Below, piece by piece: positions 34,719-46,883 of a stretch of 55,831 nucleotides of DNA. Position numbers and translations under genes: made by a program. The stretch's first letter is position 1; every line of letters starts with the position of its first letter. The stretch is taken from contig JAYKXP010000226.1 of NCBI GenBank assembly GCA_037176845.1, forward strand, positions 1 through 55,831. The letters are read 5' to 3'. The notes below the pieces were generated by a model. That model was not told where the DNA came from. It saw nothing but the letters and a program-made list of their open reading frames with translations, and ran no database searches. The stretch comes from Paramarasmius palmivorus. Taxonomy: Eukaryota > Basidiomycota > Agaricomycetes > Agaricales > Marasmiaceae.

Positions 34719-35074
34719 TGTCTTCTGGAAGCATCATGTTTGGCACGCATGTTAGTTACATGTATAGGTATACCTTAATCAAGTTGGCATTGTCGTTCTC
34801 TTTGATGTACACGTACACACTGCTACTAAGTATATATAGGCTCGAGGTGGGGCCTGGTTTGTTATCTTATCATCGGATCTTATCATGTTTCTTTCTCTTT
34901 GACCCTCATCGCCTCGTCTTTGAAATTTGTCTTTCTCCCCACCGCATTCTGACAGACTCTGACGCGTCTTCCTCGTTCTACGATTGCACTCGAAGCCCGT
35001 GAAGGCTCATCTGAGGAGGTGCGTCGTTGCTTTCTGATAGTTTATTCACTTACTAACACTGAGCTTTCTGCTAG
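34719..35074. other. intergenic region
   Basis: About 356 bases: SEC14 3' region and the upstream region of the F-box-like gene. Its last 60 bases include 'ttctgctag' immediately before ATG, which could be an intron acceptor in the 5' leader. Confidence 0.4.
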
Positions 35075-36686
35075 ATGTCACGTAGTAAACAACGTCGAGT
35101 AAGGAGAGCACCGAACAGCAGTGCGGAGAATCAAAGCAATCTGGACCCCGGTTCCACACCTACCACAATGATCGACGATAATGGAGAAAACATTCAAGTC
35201 ATGCCTTTACCTTTGGAGGTGGTCAATCTCATAATGGAAGAGCTGGATGCCGAAGAAGAACGCCGAACACTCCTTCAAGCGGCAGCCATGGTCTCACGCA
35301 TATGGTGTCGAGCTGCACAGGCAAAGATTTTTTATGCCGTGGAGATCAATTGTCGCGAGTCTTGCCAATTCTGGAGTCGAAAATTCAAACATTCACCACA
35401 CCTTGGAGAGTATGTTCGAGACTTGGAGCTTTCCGACCCGAATGATGACTGTTTGGGTACTCCGTACTTACGAACTTCACCGGCGAGGGGCCTCGCGTCA
35501 GCATTGACGCGTCTTCAATCGCTCGCCCTGGAAGACTTTGTGCGATGGGGCCCGGTAGAGCAGCGTTTAGTTAAACGCTTCCAATCGGTGACGGAGCTCT
35601 CAGTAGCCGATATCCAGGGAATGAAGGGATGTAGGGACTTGCCAGATCTTCTTTATGCCCTTCCCAACGTCGAAAAGCTAACCCTTTCCGCCGTTGGCCC
35701 AGTGCTCTACGACTTTCGGTCGCTGTCGTCCATCCACGAAGCCGGTACAATTCTACGCCAGCGAGTCCCCGATGACGGTACCCCACGCAAACTCCGAAAC
35801 CTTTGTCTACGTGAAGCGGATCTTAGTATAGACATCCTCATGTGGCTCACCGGCCCTGCATTCGATCTGTCCAAGTTGGATGAATTCACGATATCGTGGT
35901 CGGACTTTCTGCCGTCAGAGGAAGCCATAGAACCCGATTTTTCCTTTCATGACCAGCTGTTTCGGCTTGTCGGCGGGCACGTTACCGCTCTCGACCTCGG
36001 CTTGCCTACTCCGAATGACTACGAAAACGGGCATTTCCGTCTCTATCTTCATAATCCTCGCGATTTTTTGACTGGTACGTCACCGGTATTGCTTGTCCTA
36101 GGAGCATTGGCTTACGGCGGCCTTCTGTTATCTAGCACATTTGATTCAATCCAGGGTACTTGAGAACTTTACAGCTCTCAAGAAGATAACACTGGATGCC
36201 GAATGGTCTAGCGATCTTCTTCCATATCTTGTATGCACATCTGTCGCGCTTCTAAAAACGCTCAAAGCACCCCAACTTCGTATCATTGAATTGGTCTCGG
36301 GGTTCAACGCAAGAACAAGCCATCGACTCGAGGAAACGTGCGAGATACCGGAATGGAAACACCTCGATGATGTATTATCCGGCGACACTTTTCCGTATTT
36401 GACTTTGGTTGCGTTGAGTGTCAATCTCGATCTGGGAAATAACCATTGGTTTCGATGGGCATACATGCCACCACCCGTTGCAAAGGTCAGGGAGGTCATT
36501 CAAGATTGCCTCCCTCAGACGGCATTGAAGGGGCTATTGCAACTCAACGTTTGCGACTACTATGATTGGTTTGTGTTCCTCCGCAATATGCACTACAAGA
36601 CGCTAATGATTTTACCCAGATTTATATGCCTATCTACTCTCTGTTGGCTGGGAGCAGTTTGTCACGTTTGTGCATTTGCCTCGTAG
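35075..36686 (+). CDS. F-box-like/LRR-type protein
   Basis: Predicted F-box-like protein of the kind very numerous in mushrooms, possibly a substrate receptor for an SCF ubiquitin ligase. Exon 1 (35075-36074) joins exon 2 (36136 on) across an intron whose acceptor TTATCTAG restores the frame (DFLT|AHLIQSRVLENF). A basic, disordered N-terminus is followed by an F-box-like segment (about residues 44-90: MPLPLEVVNLIMEEL ... MVSRIWCRAAQAKIFYAVEI) and irregular leucine-rich repeats (LTRLQSLALEDF, LPNVEKLTLSAV). The C-terminus is uncertain: the open frame ends at 36686, but a protein-like reading in another frame (GWEQFVTFVHLPRSHLW, about 36646-36700, running to 36742) suggests an unplaced intron or a small frameshift near 36570-36635. 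Confidence 0.7.
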
Positions 36687-37719
36687 TCATCTCTGGCGGG
36701 TCAAACTCTACAAACACATGTTACGTTCATCGTCAATATGACTGCTTTAACACTCACTCACTCCATTGAACTGTTGATGTGCAGAAATCCTCTTTTTCGT
36801 CACTTCGGCCGCGCTAATGTATCGCATGGCTACTAACTACAATCACAGCTTTGAACATCAATATCAAAAAGTGGTCTGCGCAACGGGGAGTTGCCTTCTT
36901 CAACGTTATTCGTGTCAAGACCAGGCGAAATCCGGGGTTTTGATGATCTCGAACTGCGGTTGTCACTCACCACGTAGATCACGAACATCGCTTGACACCA
37001 CAGGAAACCACTTGCGTCCCTCGAGCTAATTTTGGCTAGTATTGTCGTTTTAGGCTTTGGTGAAGCGGTATGCTCGCTTGTTTATTGTCTTCTTCTCAGT
37101 TTGAATAAAAACGTTGACAGCAGAGGCCGGCATCACCTAGGTCTAGGCGTCAAGGATAATAAGGCAAATCAAGATTCACGCCCGCCTTAGGAATCAATGG
37201 GTCCTTTCTTGGGGATCTTCATGTTTCACGATAACTCAAAAATGCTGTCCCATCGATATCTTGGACATAAGAGCATCAGCTTTGGGGGCCTGGGCTAGGA
37301 AAGGTGTAAATGCCTCTGATGTTCGTCAATATTTGATTTGCTTATCAAGTTCTGGCGGTGTCAGTTCTCACTCTCCCTTCATGGGAAGGAAGGATCTGGT
37401 GTTCAATGTCATGATGGGCAGGTCCATCGGGTTTTGTGTCAACGATAGCAATAGGCGCCTACTTTCCACGTGGATTGGGCTAAAGCGCCCACCGCTCACG
37501 CTCACGTTTCCTTGGATTTTGATGGTTGTTTTGCAACGGATTACCTCACATGGATATATTGTTATGGCTGTTCCTTGTTGTTACTCTGACAATGCCTCAA
37601 TCCCTTTATGGGTTACTGGTTCGGGGGACAGCATGTAGCGATGACGGACCCAGAAATATTTAAGCCGACGTGTCTTCCAACGTCCCTTTCCCCCAGAACC
37701 CACCATTTCACGACCCATT
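36687..37719. other. intergenic region, no gene seen
   Basis: About 1 kb between two plus-strand genes. Short frames only; the longest (37261-37638, 125 codons) has no recognisable domain. Confidence 0.4.
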
Positions 37720-38448
37720 ATGAAGCACGTACGATTCGCCAAGACGAACACCATCTATCCTCCCCATATACCTTCTAAAAGCCTTTCTGTTTTATCATCA
37801 AGATCACTCCCAGATGAATTGGTCCACGTCGCTACACCGCCGACTTACCCAGCACAACAGCTCATGCGCTCCCGGCTGTTGTCAAAGGCCGACCAACCCC
37901 ATACGTCCCACTTTCTGAACCTCGCTCATGCTCACCACGCCAAAGCACCCATGCGCTTGCATTTCTTGCTCGCGTTCTCGCCGTACAAGGGTCCCGCGAT
38001 CCATTACGACCTGTCACTTCCCTTCTCCATCATCGAGCAGTCACCCTCGAACAGTATCATGACCGAGCCCGCGACCGAACCTCCCGTCTCGTCATTGACT
38101 ATCACGTCGTCGATGTTTCAATGGGATATCACGGTCACACCTGCATCACACGGCCGTCCATACGTGTCAGTGCTAGACGTACTTCTTGCACTCTGCCGTG
38201 ACATGCATGTTTCTGTTCTTCCGGACGAGTATGACGCTATTCCTTCAATGGATGTGACGAAGAGGATCAACCGGGCATACTTTTCTCGCTGCCGAAAGAT
38301 CGCAGACTCGGCCGTGAGGCAGACAGAAGAGAAGCGAGGGGTCAAAAGGGTTGACTTCTTGATGGGAAGGAATCAGTTCATGGGGCTCTCGACGCGTAGC
38401 ACCTTAAGACCAGGGGGCGACATCGTTTGGGAGCTGAACGTTCAATGA
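37720..38448 (+). CDS. DUF6699-type protein
   Basis: Single-exon gene of 242 codons. The C-terminal half (about 128-241) matches the basidiomycete DUF6699 pattern: SSMFQWDITVTPASHGRPYV, VLDVLLALCRDMHVSV, RINRAYFSRCRKI and GVKRVDFLMGRNQFMGLS, ending with DIVWELNV. The N-terminus is disordered, beginning MKHVRFAKTNTIYPP, a start seen in related proteins. The family is common in mushrooms, often in many copies, and has no established function. No signal peptide or membrane segment. Confidence 0.75.
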   Translation: MKHVRFAKTNTIYPPHIPSKSLSVLSSRSLPDELVHVATPPTYPAQQLMRSRLLSKADQPHTSHFLNLAHAHHAKAPMRLHFLLAFSPYKGPAIHYDLSLPFSIIEQSPSNSIMTEPATEPPVSSLTITSSMFQWDITVTPASHGRPYVSVLDVLLALCRDMHVSVLPDEYDAIPSMDVTKRINRAYFSRCRKIADSAVRQTEEKRGVKRVDFLMGRNQFMGLSTRSTLRPGGDIVWELNVQ

Positions 38449-39622
38449 TCGATGACGCAGCTGGCTGTGTTAGACAAGGGCGCCCACCGCGGCTGTACCG
38501 ATGTCGACCCATAGTTCGCCCTTTACCAGAGTTGGTACTCCGAGTCGTGGTGCCCTTATCACCTATCTCAGTTCAAAGTTCTCGTATCTTATTCGACTTC
38601 GTCCTCGGAAAGCTTCTAGGGCCGCTGTCAGTAGTGACGCCGGCCTAATTTTTTCCATTGCCAATGTCAAAGGCTCCATTCCTCCCTACATTCCACTTTA
38701 AACCATATTACATCTATTCATTACTCTCCGTTCCTAATCATCGTCGTCATTGCTTTCGCTACTGCTTTCGATTTGGGTTTTATGAATCATTCGGTCTAGA
38801 AGGGGGAGAAACGGAAAAGAAGAAAAGAATTCAAGTGTACTTTATCTGTATTTATGTTTACGACTGTACAATACCCTACGATTAGATACGCTGTTTACGA
38901 GTACTAGCACAAAACCCTTCATAATGTAGAATCCAAGGCATGTTAGATGCAGATCTTTATCAGTTGTGAACGACTCCAAATATCAATATGTATGGATACG
39001 CGTGTGGCGATACCAGATATCACTTAGCCTGTCGTACCCCAGGTTTCCCCACTGCTTGCCCGACAGCTGTGCAATATGTTATGGATCTGCATCAAGCCTC
39101 AACATCATAACACGAGGCACGCTGTCGTCCCCGACACTGCCTATAACTAGCCATAACCATGACAAGTAATCGATAGCTCACAAACTACAGCATGGGGGTG
39201 GAGCATTGAAATATGAACCGCTATCGATTTTCACTTGTCGGCCGTGGTACTGCGGATTTCAATGTCAAAAAATGGTGGATATACAATGTATTGAGGGATT
39301 GAGACTACCGCATAAGAGGAAATCTGAAACTGCACAAGTCGACGGCAGGCTATCTCGCGGTGACGACAATATGTCTCGTTGAAACACAATGTAGGATGCA
39401 TCGATACATCTCGGTCCTGGTATAAGGTTAGGCGTAACATTCAGTGTAGATGGCCAGAACTAAATGCACGGTGACTGAATAATGGCTGTTTATAGGTGTA
39501 CATTGGTCTGGTACAGGAAAGGTCAGTGACACAAAAAGAACATCGAGTTCATATCCAGATTCCATACGATCGTGATATTAGCATTTCCTCCAAAAAATCC
39601 GTCATCTCGATAAATTCTTATT
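38449..39622. other. 3'-3' intergenic region, no gene seen
   Basis: About 1.2 kb between the convergent DUF6699 gene and ATG7. AT-rich in places, with no convincing coding pattern and no RNA gene recognised. Confidence 0.4.
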
Positions 39623-42131
39623 CTAGAAATCATCCCCGCTTCCGCCATCCCCTTCCTCGACCCAATCAACATCTTCCAGCGCCTTCTCACCCTCTTCAAA
39701 CAGCTTGTCTAGTCCTGTAAGCTGCTCGAGGTACTTCGGCTCGTTGAACGCCTTGAGAAGCATGGAAAAGCCTTCACGAGTGTAGGTGTCTAGAACCTGT
39801 AATGGTGTCAGTTTGGCAAAGCTACGAAAGGCGATCTCGAAAGCAACTCACAATATCGCTGCACCCTGTACACCTCTCGTACCTCGCACCCACAATGTGC
39901 ATGTTACGAAACTGAGCAAGGTAGCCTCGGAGTTGGTGTGGTACGAGACCGAGGACGCTTTCTCCTTGTCCATTACCTTCTGCACCTTGGGCTTGAGACT
40001 GGTTTGAAACAGGTGGTGGAGCTGCGGCATGAATCCTATTATGGGACAAGCGGTGAGGAAGACTTGTATTGAGAGGGAGCAATCGACGTACCCATCTGGA
40101 TGCATTAATACACTCATCATTAATTCTACCGCTGTGGACGACGCGATACTGGCTATTCCAGGACGGGTCACAGTACACATCTGATCAAGGGTTCTATCGG
40201 AGAGGGACTATAGAGGGAATATACGTAGTCAGCATGACTTGACATACGAAGTAAGAATGACACCCACATCCGCTGGTGCAACGATGTCGTTACAATAATA
40301 GCATCCTAGGTCTTGTCCTATTCCTTTCTCGGCCCCGCGCGCTCCGTGTCGCATGACGAGGAACGTGTCAAAGCCTAGGGCTGCGTTGATGACCGGCTAG
40401 AAAAAGATAAAGAGTATCAACCTCCCGGACGAAAGTGGTGCTATGAAGCATCATGGAAAATTGAAAGGAACAAGAGATAGGAGACAGACTCGTACCTTTC
40501 CCTTTGCGCGCCCCAACACGGTAGGCAGCCACCGACTCTCTCTACTATCCATTAATAAAAATACGGCGTCATGTTCTTCGATCAGTTTTTCAAGCTTCTC
40601 AACATCAGCGCGGACGGATTGAACGGCAGAAGGAGGTGAGGCTGGAACGGGGTGCCCGGGCATGGGTATGCTAAGGGTGTGACCAGTGGCGTTCTGTGAG
40701 AAGTACATGCTCAGTACCTGATGTAGATGTCCCAAAATCATAGAGAAAGACTCACCACACCAGGCCAAATCTCCCCCATCCTCTGGGCGGCACATTCTGC
40801 TTTAGGCTTTCCACCATTGAGACAATCTTCAAATGTGAACAAGGGTTGTCGGACTGGATTAGAGAACGATACGCGTCCGGAATCGACAAGTGTGATGTGG
40901 TGAACGCCCCACGCCTGTAGTGATTGATCTACATCAAAAAGGGTATGCAATGAACAAAAAATAAGAAGTACCATTAATCCCCTGGCGACATAGCAGCCCA
41001 ATGTACCGGCTCCGAGCAGCAGACATTTGGTGGTCGCTATCTTATCGAGATCGAGAGAAGGAAGAATACGCCAACGCATTAGTTTGAGGTTAAGGTTCAC
41101 TGCTTGGTTTGCTAGTCTTTTTTATGGGGCATTGTCAGAACTTTATCCTCCATGTCATCTCAAAGAGACGCACCTAGTAGGATCCATCATCGGCGCTAGA
41201 TCAACAACACGGGGGGCAAGCTTCCCTTGCGGATTCTTCTCCCATCCAACTGCGTCTGGTCTCGTCCCTTGGGTAACTTCAGCGGCTACTTGTCTCTCTA
41301 AGACAGCATAGCGTGATTTCCAGCCGTCACGTGGAGGTTCAGAGTCGCGCCAGCATAAAACGCGCACAGTCTTCGTATTGGAAGGTATAAACGCTAGGAG
41401 GTTTCGAAGTGGCCATCCTGGATTATGAGGCTGTGATGAAGGATCAACAAAGCCTAGTATGTCATGCTCTGCATCGAAAGAGGAGGGGTCGAATGGACGA
41501 ATTTGTGCATCTCGGATGAGGAAGTAGGGTGCCCCTGGTATGGATTGGGTAATTTGCGTAAGGATTGAGGACATTTCGTCATTAGAAAAGGGCGTTTCTG
41601 TGAGCTCCGGAGTAGCAGAGGTAATGTGCCAAGGTGGCTTTGCCACAAACGCCGGGAATGCAAACCAGTAGTAGTACTTATACTTCTTAAGATCTGCATA
41701 TGTTATAAGGAGGAATTTCGATGTTTTTGTGTGCCATATCTCAATTTCGGTTTCAGAAAAAAAACGGAGAACGTGAAGGAAAGGGAACGTACATCGTCTG
41801 CAATCTCTGCAAACAATTTGCTCTTGTCCACTTTCTTGAACTCTTCAATCGTATTATAATTCTTCACTACACCCTCCATAACCAATTTTCCTGCACCCGT
41901 GTTTCCCTCGGCAAACGACTCTTCGTCCACACTCAACGTGGAGTCTACATAAACTTCCTTTCCGCTTTCCCTATCGCGATAGGTTCGACCAGCTGTGTAT
42001 GAGGCAGTAATAGGAACGCTCGAGTCGTCGAGTTTGAGCACGTCGAGTTTGAGAGACGTAAATTTATGCCAAAATGAAGGATGTGTGAGAGACGAAAATG
42101 GTTGAAATTGGAGGATGGGCGGTGAGGACAT
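39623..42131 (-). CDS. ATG7: autophagy E1-like enzyme Atg7
   Basis: E1-like enzyme that activates Atg8 and Atg12 for autophagosome formation in the cytosol. It starts at 42131 ([20 protein letters not shown], typical of the Atg7 N-terminal domain) and stops with the TAG at 39623-39625. Visible landmarks: the ATP-binding glycine motif [16 protein letters not shown], the [23 protein letters not shown] segment, [22 protein letters not shown], and the catalytic cysteine region [14 protein letters not shown]. One zinc-binding pair is seen in GCYYCND and the other in YERCTGCSD. The acidic C-terminus ([16 protein letters not shown]) is the Atg8-binding type. Several short introns; no break seen. Confidence 0.95.
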
Positions 42132-42416
42132 GGTGGTTCAAGGGAGAGATGCGTAATCGGCAATCGCGAAGCAATACACCTAATTTGGTAGTCTGGGCGC
42201 CTCCTGGTACAATCGATGATATACAGTTTTTGGCTCTCAATGTCCTTCAGGCTACAAAAATGCATCTTTGGTGATAGGAGAACTGTCGAACTCGTGTCTT
42301 TTAAATTGCACTCTCAGGTTCTGGAGGCATTAACCTAGATATGCTAGCAATTGTTTAATAATAACTGTTTAACAGTACATGCATTACGTTGCACTACACA
42401 ATGACGCGACATTGCT

Positions 42417-43376
42417 TCAGAACTGAGAGAAGAAACTCCAAGTCTCACCAGGGGAGAAGGCCTGAGAGCCGCTATCACCAGCACCACCATCGTGCGGAGC
42501 AGCAATGTGGCCCTCGTCGAATGCAATCCAAGTAACTGGGAACCCAGACTGGCAACCCGCGTACTCTGTCTTCACGTGCGTAAGACTGCCTTCGGACGGC
42601 TCTGGTGCATCTTGTGCAGTGCATCCGTTGGCCTGGACAAATGTGTCCCTGAGCTGACGCCCACCAGCGATGTTCAACACCGAGTCCCGAATACCATGAA
42701 TCCCGAGGTACGCAATAGGCGTGTTACCGCCATCGCAACCACTCAGCAGTCCACCAGAGAGGACTGCAACAGCGCGGAACGTGTCGGCACGAGAGCATGC
42801 GAGGGAGTAGCTCATCGCGGCACCATAGCTGAACCCAGTGGCGAATCTCAGGTTCTGGTCAACACAAAGACCTGCCTCGAGGGTCTCGATGACAGCATCA
42901 ATGAATTGGATGTCTTCGCCACCAGCATTGCCCCAACCATTGTCGAGACCCTGAGGGGCGACGAAGATGGCAGTGTTCTCGGCGAGTCGCTGGAGACCAT
43001 AAAAGGCCCAGGTGTCGCGTTCGACGGTTTGACCGGTTGCGACGTCGGTCATAGTTCCGCCGAGCCAATGAAGACCAAAGATGAGTTTGTAGGGGGTATT
43101 GGCGTCGTAGTTGTCGGGGATTTGGAGGATGTATTGGCGATCCTTGCCATTGACATTCAAGGAGTAGGTACCGCTCGCAATGGGGTTCGTTCCACATCCA
43201 GAACTGGCTAATGGAGCCCTTTTGAGCAGCGTGGTGCTATTCCAAGCAGCTGTGTATCAATACTAGTCAGTCGTTGGTCCCAGTTTCAAGAACGAACATG
43301 ACCTACGCTGTGGGAGCGCCACCACAGTGGTAATAGCACTCAGAAGTAACGCTCCGAGTAAGGACGAAAATACCAT
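42417..43376 (-). CDS. secreted CE1-type feruloyl esterase / PHB-depolymerase-like enzyme
   Basis: Extracellular serine esterase of carbohydrate-esterase family 1, similar to type C feruloyl esterases that release ferulic acid from plant cell walls. Two exons, 43376-43307 and 43249-42417, give 300 residues. The first exon encodes a signal peptide (MVFSSLLGALLLSAITTVVA) and a KR site at 33-34 may be a pro-peptide cut. The nucleophile is Ser164 in GFSYG; Asp212 in GIHGIRD and His271 in DEGHIAAPHD probably complete the triad. HWLGG (84-88) supplies the oxyanion-hole region. No carbohydrate-binding module is seen, although the C-terminus ends in the short catalytic domain itself. The exact substrate is inferred. 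This would serve lignocellulose degradation. Confidence 0.85.
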
Positions 43377-44272
43377 AGCGATTTGATGATGGAGATGCTG
43401 GCTTAAGAGAACGATTTGAAGTAGTGATGCTACACTGAGGATAACAACTCACTTTTATATTACCCAAACTCGCCGAGAAACATCCCAGACGCTCCACCTC
43501 TCGGTATCCAAGTAAACAAGTGTGGAATGCAAAGTCACAGTCAAGTAGAGGATGAACAGTTGAACCAAGCTCAACCGAACGCTTATATACTGTTTCCGTG
43601 TTGTCGGTGTTTTATCGCGAGAAATAGTATTAATCTGAACAAGATCTGAGCATGTGCCGAGGGTGTGACATCAGAAGCCTGGGTTGCGAAGGTCCGTAGT
43701 GTATGCACTCATATGCGCTCAGAATCGTACTATGAGGAAAGTCGCCTCATACAATGGACAACACCGATAACACTGTAAGTTGGGGTAAAAAAGTGCCGCA
43801 TCTGGACTTTGAATCAATGACGAAGACATACATACACTGACGGCGGCCACACCATGTCGACAGAAGGTGGGGTAAAGAAGAGTAAAGATCCGGGTCTCCA
43901 CAGGCACATGTTGCAATGAACTTCATTGTAGAAGTTCATTCCTCATGAATGACCCTGGCTACTACCTGAGAACGAAAAAAAAAGATGACTTGAGTTTCGA
44001 CTCCAAATTGAAGAATGGAGGGTAATAGATTTACAGAACGCATGGGGTCGTAGTCGCTGGCCATTGAACAGTGATCAGCAATAGGTGGTGTGCTGAACCA
44101 GTGCGCGTCCTGGTGTCCTAGGTATGAGTCAAGACCCTTGATTCACAGTGAGAGTAAAGGCTTGACAACTTGAACGATGATACAGAACTGAAGAGATGTT
44201 GGGTCACATGGTCACAATGCTCGCGTTCGAACCGCGATAGCGCAGCTCTGATCCCTCAGTGAGGCTACCTGG
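43377..44272. other. divergent intergenic region (esterase / H3K9 methyltransferase)
   Basis: About 900 bases with no gene. It holds the esterase promoter (minus strand) and the methyltransferase promoter. A perfect 9-base inverted repeat with a 6-base loop lies at 43916-43939. Confidence 0.45.
43916..43939. repeat. inverted repeat in intergenic region
   Basis: ATGAACTTC, six bases, then GAAGTTCAT: a perfect 9-base stem with a 6-base loop. It lies about 540 bases upstream of the esterase start and 330 upstream of the methyltransferase start. It could be a protein-binding palindrome or chance. Confidence 0.4.
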
Positions 44273-46883
44273 ATGATGTCAGCTCATGTTGTGGACGGTG
44301 ACGCGCAAATCGAAAAGGAACTACGGGACGCATCACTGTGGGAGGCTTCAGCCTCAGAGGAGGAGGACTGGGGCGACATGGACATGGATCAGGAATGGCC
44401 GGTTCACATTGGGGGAGAAGAAGTGAGGAACGGAGAGACGAGGTATGTTGCTACTTTACATTGTCCTCATACCGTCCTCATCAGTCCTAGATATGAGGTA
44501 CTCCTTTCCGACCGCGAACGAGGGACCGGACGTTGGGCTTACATTCCACAGATAGTCTGGGAGACGTGGAAACGCAAAGATGGAACAAAAGAGACCTGGG
44601 ACACGGCACACATTTCAGGCTCAGACGACATACTCAAGCGGTGGAAAGATCAATCGAGACAACGTCGAAGAAGGCTGGTCAAACAATCCCATGATATAGA
44701 ATTGTGGTCGGACCTGGACATCCTCAGCACAGACACTCACCACAGCGCCCAAGCTTACGAAGAGAAATTGGCGGCAGCACTCAAGACGAAAAGCTATGAG
44801 CTTATTCTTGCCGAGAAAATGGCGCAGCTCAAGTTGAAGCACGGCATCGAAGATCAGGATGAGGTTTCGGAGGGTGAACATCCAAGACAAGCCGGACCGA
44901 GTTCTTCATCAACTAGACGCCACAGTCCTCATGAACGCCCCGGACCCTCAAAGCGTCAGCGAACCGCTAATTCGCGTGCAAGGAGCCCTTCCGAAGATCA
45001 GCTGAATTTGATGTCTCCGACAAGCATGCACCCGCCTTCTTCAGTCGCAAGCTCATCGGTGTCATCCAGAACTCGAAGCTCATCCACCTTTTCCACAACC
45101 AAAGGCCTCCAAAGGCTTTCGACGACACCAGCATCGTCAATAAGATCCAGCACAGCCAGTGCTTCCTTTGCAGCTCCGCGTAATGCAATTCGCAAACAGT
45201 CTTCGGTCACTACTATTCCCGACTCGGACGAGGAAGAAGATGACAGTCGTTCCTTAACTCTGCGGTCAACCCCTGCGAGACGTGGAAGGCCGCCCGTGTC
45301 GCCTCAGATATCTGCCAAGGGTAAAGGAAAGGAAAAGGCAAAAGTCAATCTGTGTGCCCTTGATTGCCCTACTGACAACTACCAAAAACAGGCTGGAAAT
45401 TGGCTACCTGAAGTAGCTTCATCCGGATTTCGGCAAATTCGTCCTTCAAGTACAAGTTCTAGCCGCCTTTCAATGAAGTGAGTACTCGTAGTTTATCCAT
45501 GTATCTTGCTCATGGGTATTCTAGACGGGGCCAACTGCAGAGACTGTGGAATACTCAGGCCAAAAACGTCGGTGCCAAAGGCATCGTATTGGTCAATGAA
45601 ATTGATGACGAAGAGATCCCACCTCTTGATCCCAACTTTCGTTATCTTGAGAATGATTATATTCAGTGCGTGCGCCTTCTAATCTCATACATTTCATTTG
45701 GATGTAATTCTAATTCACAGTGATATCGGCGACAAACATATTCCCAACGATCAAGGGTTTTTTAGATTTTGTGATCACAAAATCTGTAAAAGAGCAATGA
45801 CTTGTGATTGTCAAGGAGGCCATCCTCTCATGAACGGCGACGACCCGACGTTTCCCTATTCCGAAGATGTATGTTCTCGATATTTCATGCCATCCTGCTA
45901 CTGACTGATGTCAGGGAGAGGGTTACTTCATGTACGCTGAATTGGTCAACGATGCACCAGTTCTTGTGGTCGAGTGTAACAAGGTACGTGTTCATCTTCA
46001 ACGTTCTCATATGAGATTGACGGTTGTAAACTGCCAGTACTGCAAATGCGGTCCAGATTGTCCGAACCGTGTAGCCCAACGGCCTAGGGATGTACCCGTT
46101 GAAATATTCAAAACCGCAGAATGTGGATGGGGTGTCAGGTGTCCGCAAGATGTAGAGAAAGGAAAAGTGCTGGGATTATATACCGGGTGAGGCCATGAGT
46201 CAGTTCCAGTCACCTACGGAATGCTGATTCGTCGTGTATCTCCACAGGAAAATCATGTTTGTTCTTCTCTTTGACTGCTTGTCATGTACCCTAACCACAT
46301 GGTCTGGTTTCTAGTTTGAGAAGTACCGCCGAAAATATGGAAGGCGCAGAAAAGGCTTATTGTTTCGATTTGGACGGTACAGAGGACCGGAGTGAAGAGA
46401 CGGAGATGGAGGAGGAGCGGTATACTGTTGATTCACGATTGTGTGGTGAGTTGGAACTATGCCGGGGAGGTCACTGAATCTCAACCCTTCGACTCTTTAC
46501 AGGTAATTGGACCCGGTTCTTGAAGCAAGTAGCCATATATCTGGGATATTTGAAGTCCACGCTAATCATATCAAACAGTCACTCTTGTTCGCCAAACCTG
46601 AAAGTGTACTCTGCCATTTGGCAGACTATTCCAGAGGTGTGTATTTGCTGGTGCTCGGTCTGGGTACCTCAAGCTAATTCGTGTGCAGAGCAACTTGCCG
46701 AGCTTGGTATTCTATGCTGCTGAAGATATTCCAGCCGGGACAGAGTTCACGTTTGACTATGATCCCGCCGCAGCGAAGGAATGGCAGTCGAAGGAAAAGA
46801 GGAAAAAGCTGAAGCTGCCGATGCCGAAGGGGACGAGAGAGTGTCGATGTCGCTCGAAGGATTGCCGCGGTTGGATGGTCTAG
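44273..46883 (+). CDS. KMT1: SUV39/Clr4-type histone H3 lysine-9 methyltransferase
   Basis: Chromatin enzyme that methylates H3K9 to form heterochromatin, related to Clr4 and DIM-5. An N-terminal chromodomain is seen once two introns are removed ([11 protein letters not shown] ... [18 protein letters not shown]). A long Ser-rich disordered linker follows. Then comes the pre-SET zinc cluster ([34 protein letters not shown]). The SET domain shows [45 protein letters not shown] and the C-terminal FDYDP. The post-[12 protein letters not shown] ends just before the TAG at 46881-46883. About ten introns. Two are unusual: they flank a 7-base exon (44491-44497), and a 54-base intron (46525-46578) has a GC donor. 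Start could be 44273 or 44276 (two ATGs in a row). Confidence 0.92.

Noticed and set aside
37261..37638. 125-codon plus-strand frame
   Set aside because: No recognisable protein pattern and no exon partners.
42492..43211. 239-codon plus-strand frame antisense to the esterase
   Set aside because: It is a shadow of the well-supported esterase gene and has no recognisable domain.
44225..44240. T-loop-like gttcgaacc near the methyltransferase start
   Set aside because: No A box or acceptor stem at the right distance on either strand.
46560..46610. Apparent loss of the catalytic Asn (SHSCSPN) in the SET domain
   Set aside because: It comes from reading through an intron; a GC-AG splice restores NHSCSPN, so the enzyme is probably active.
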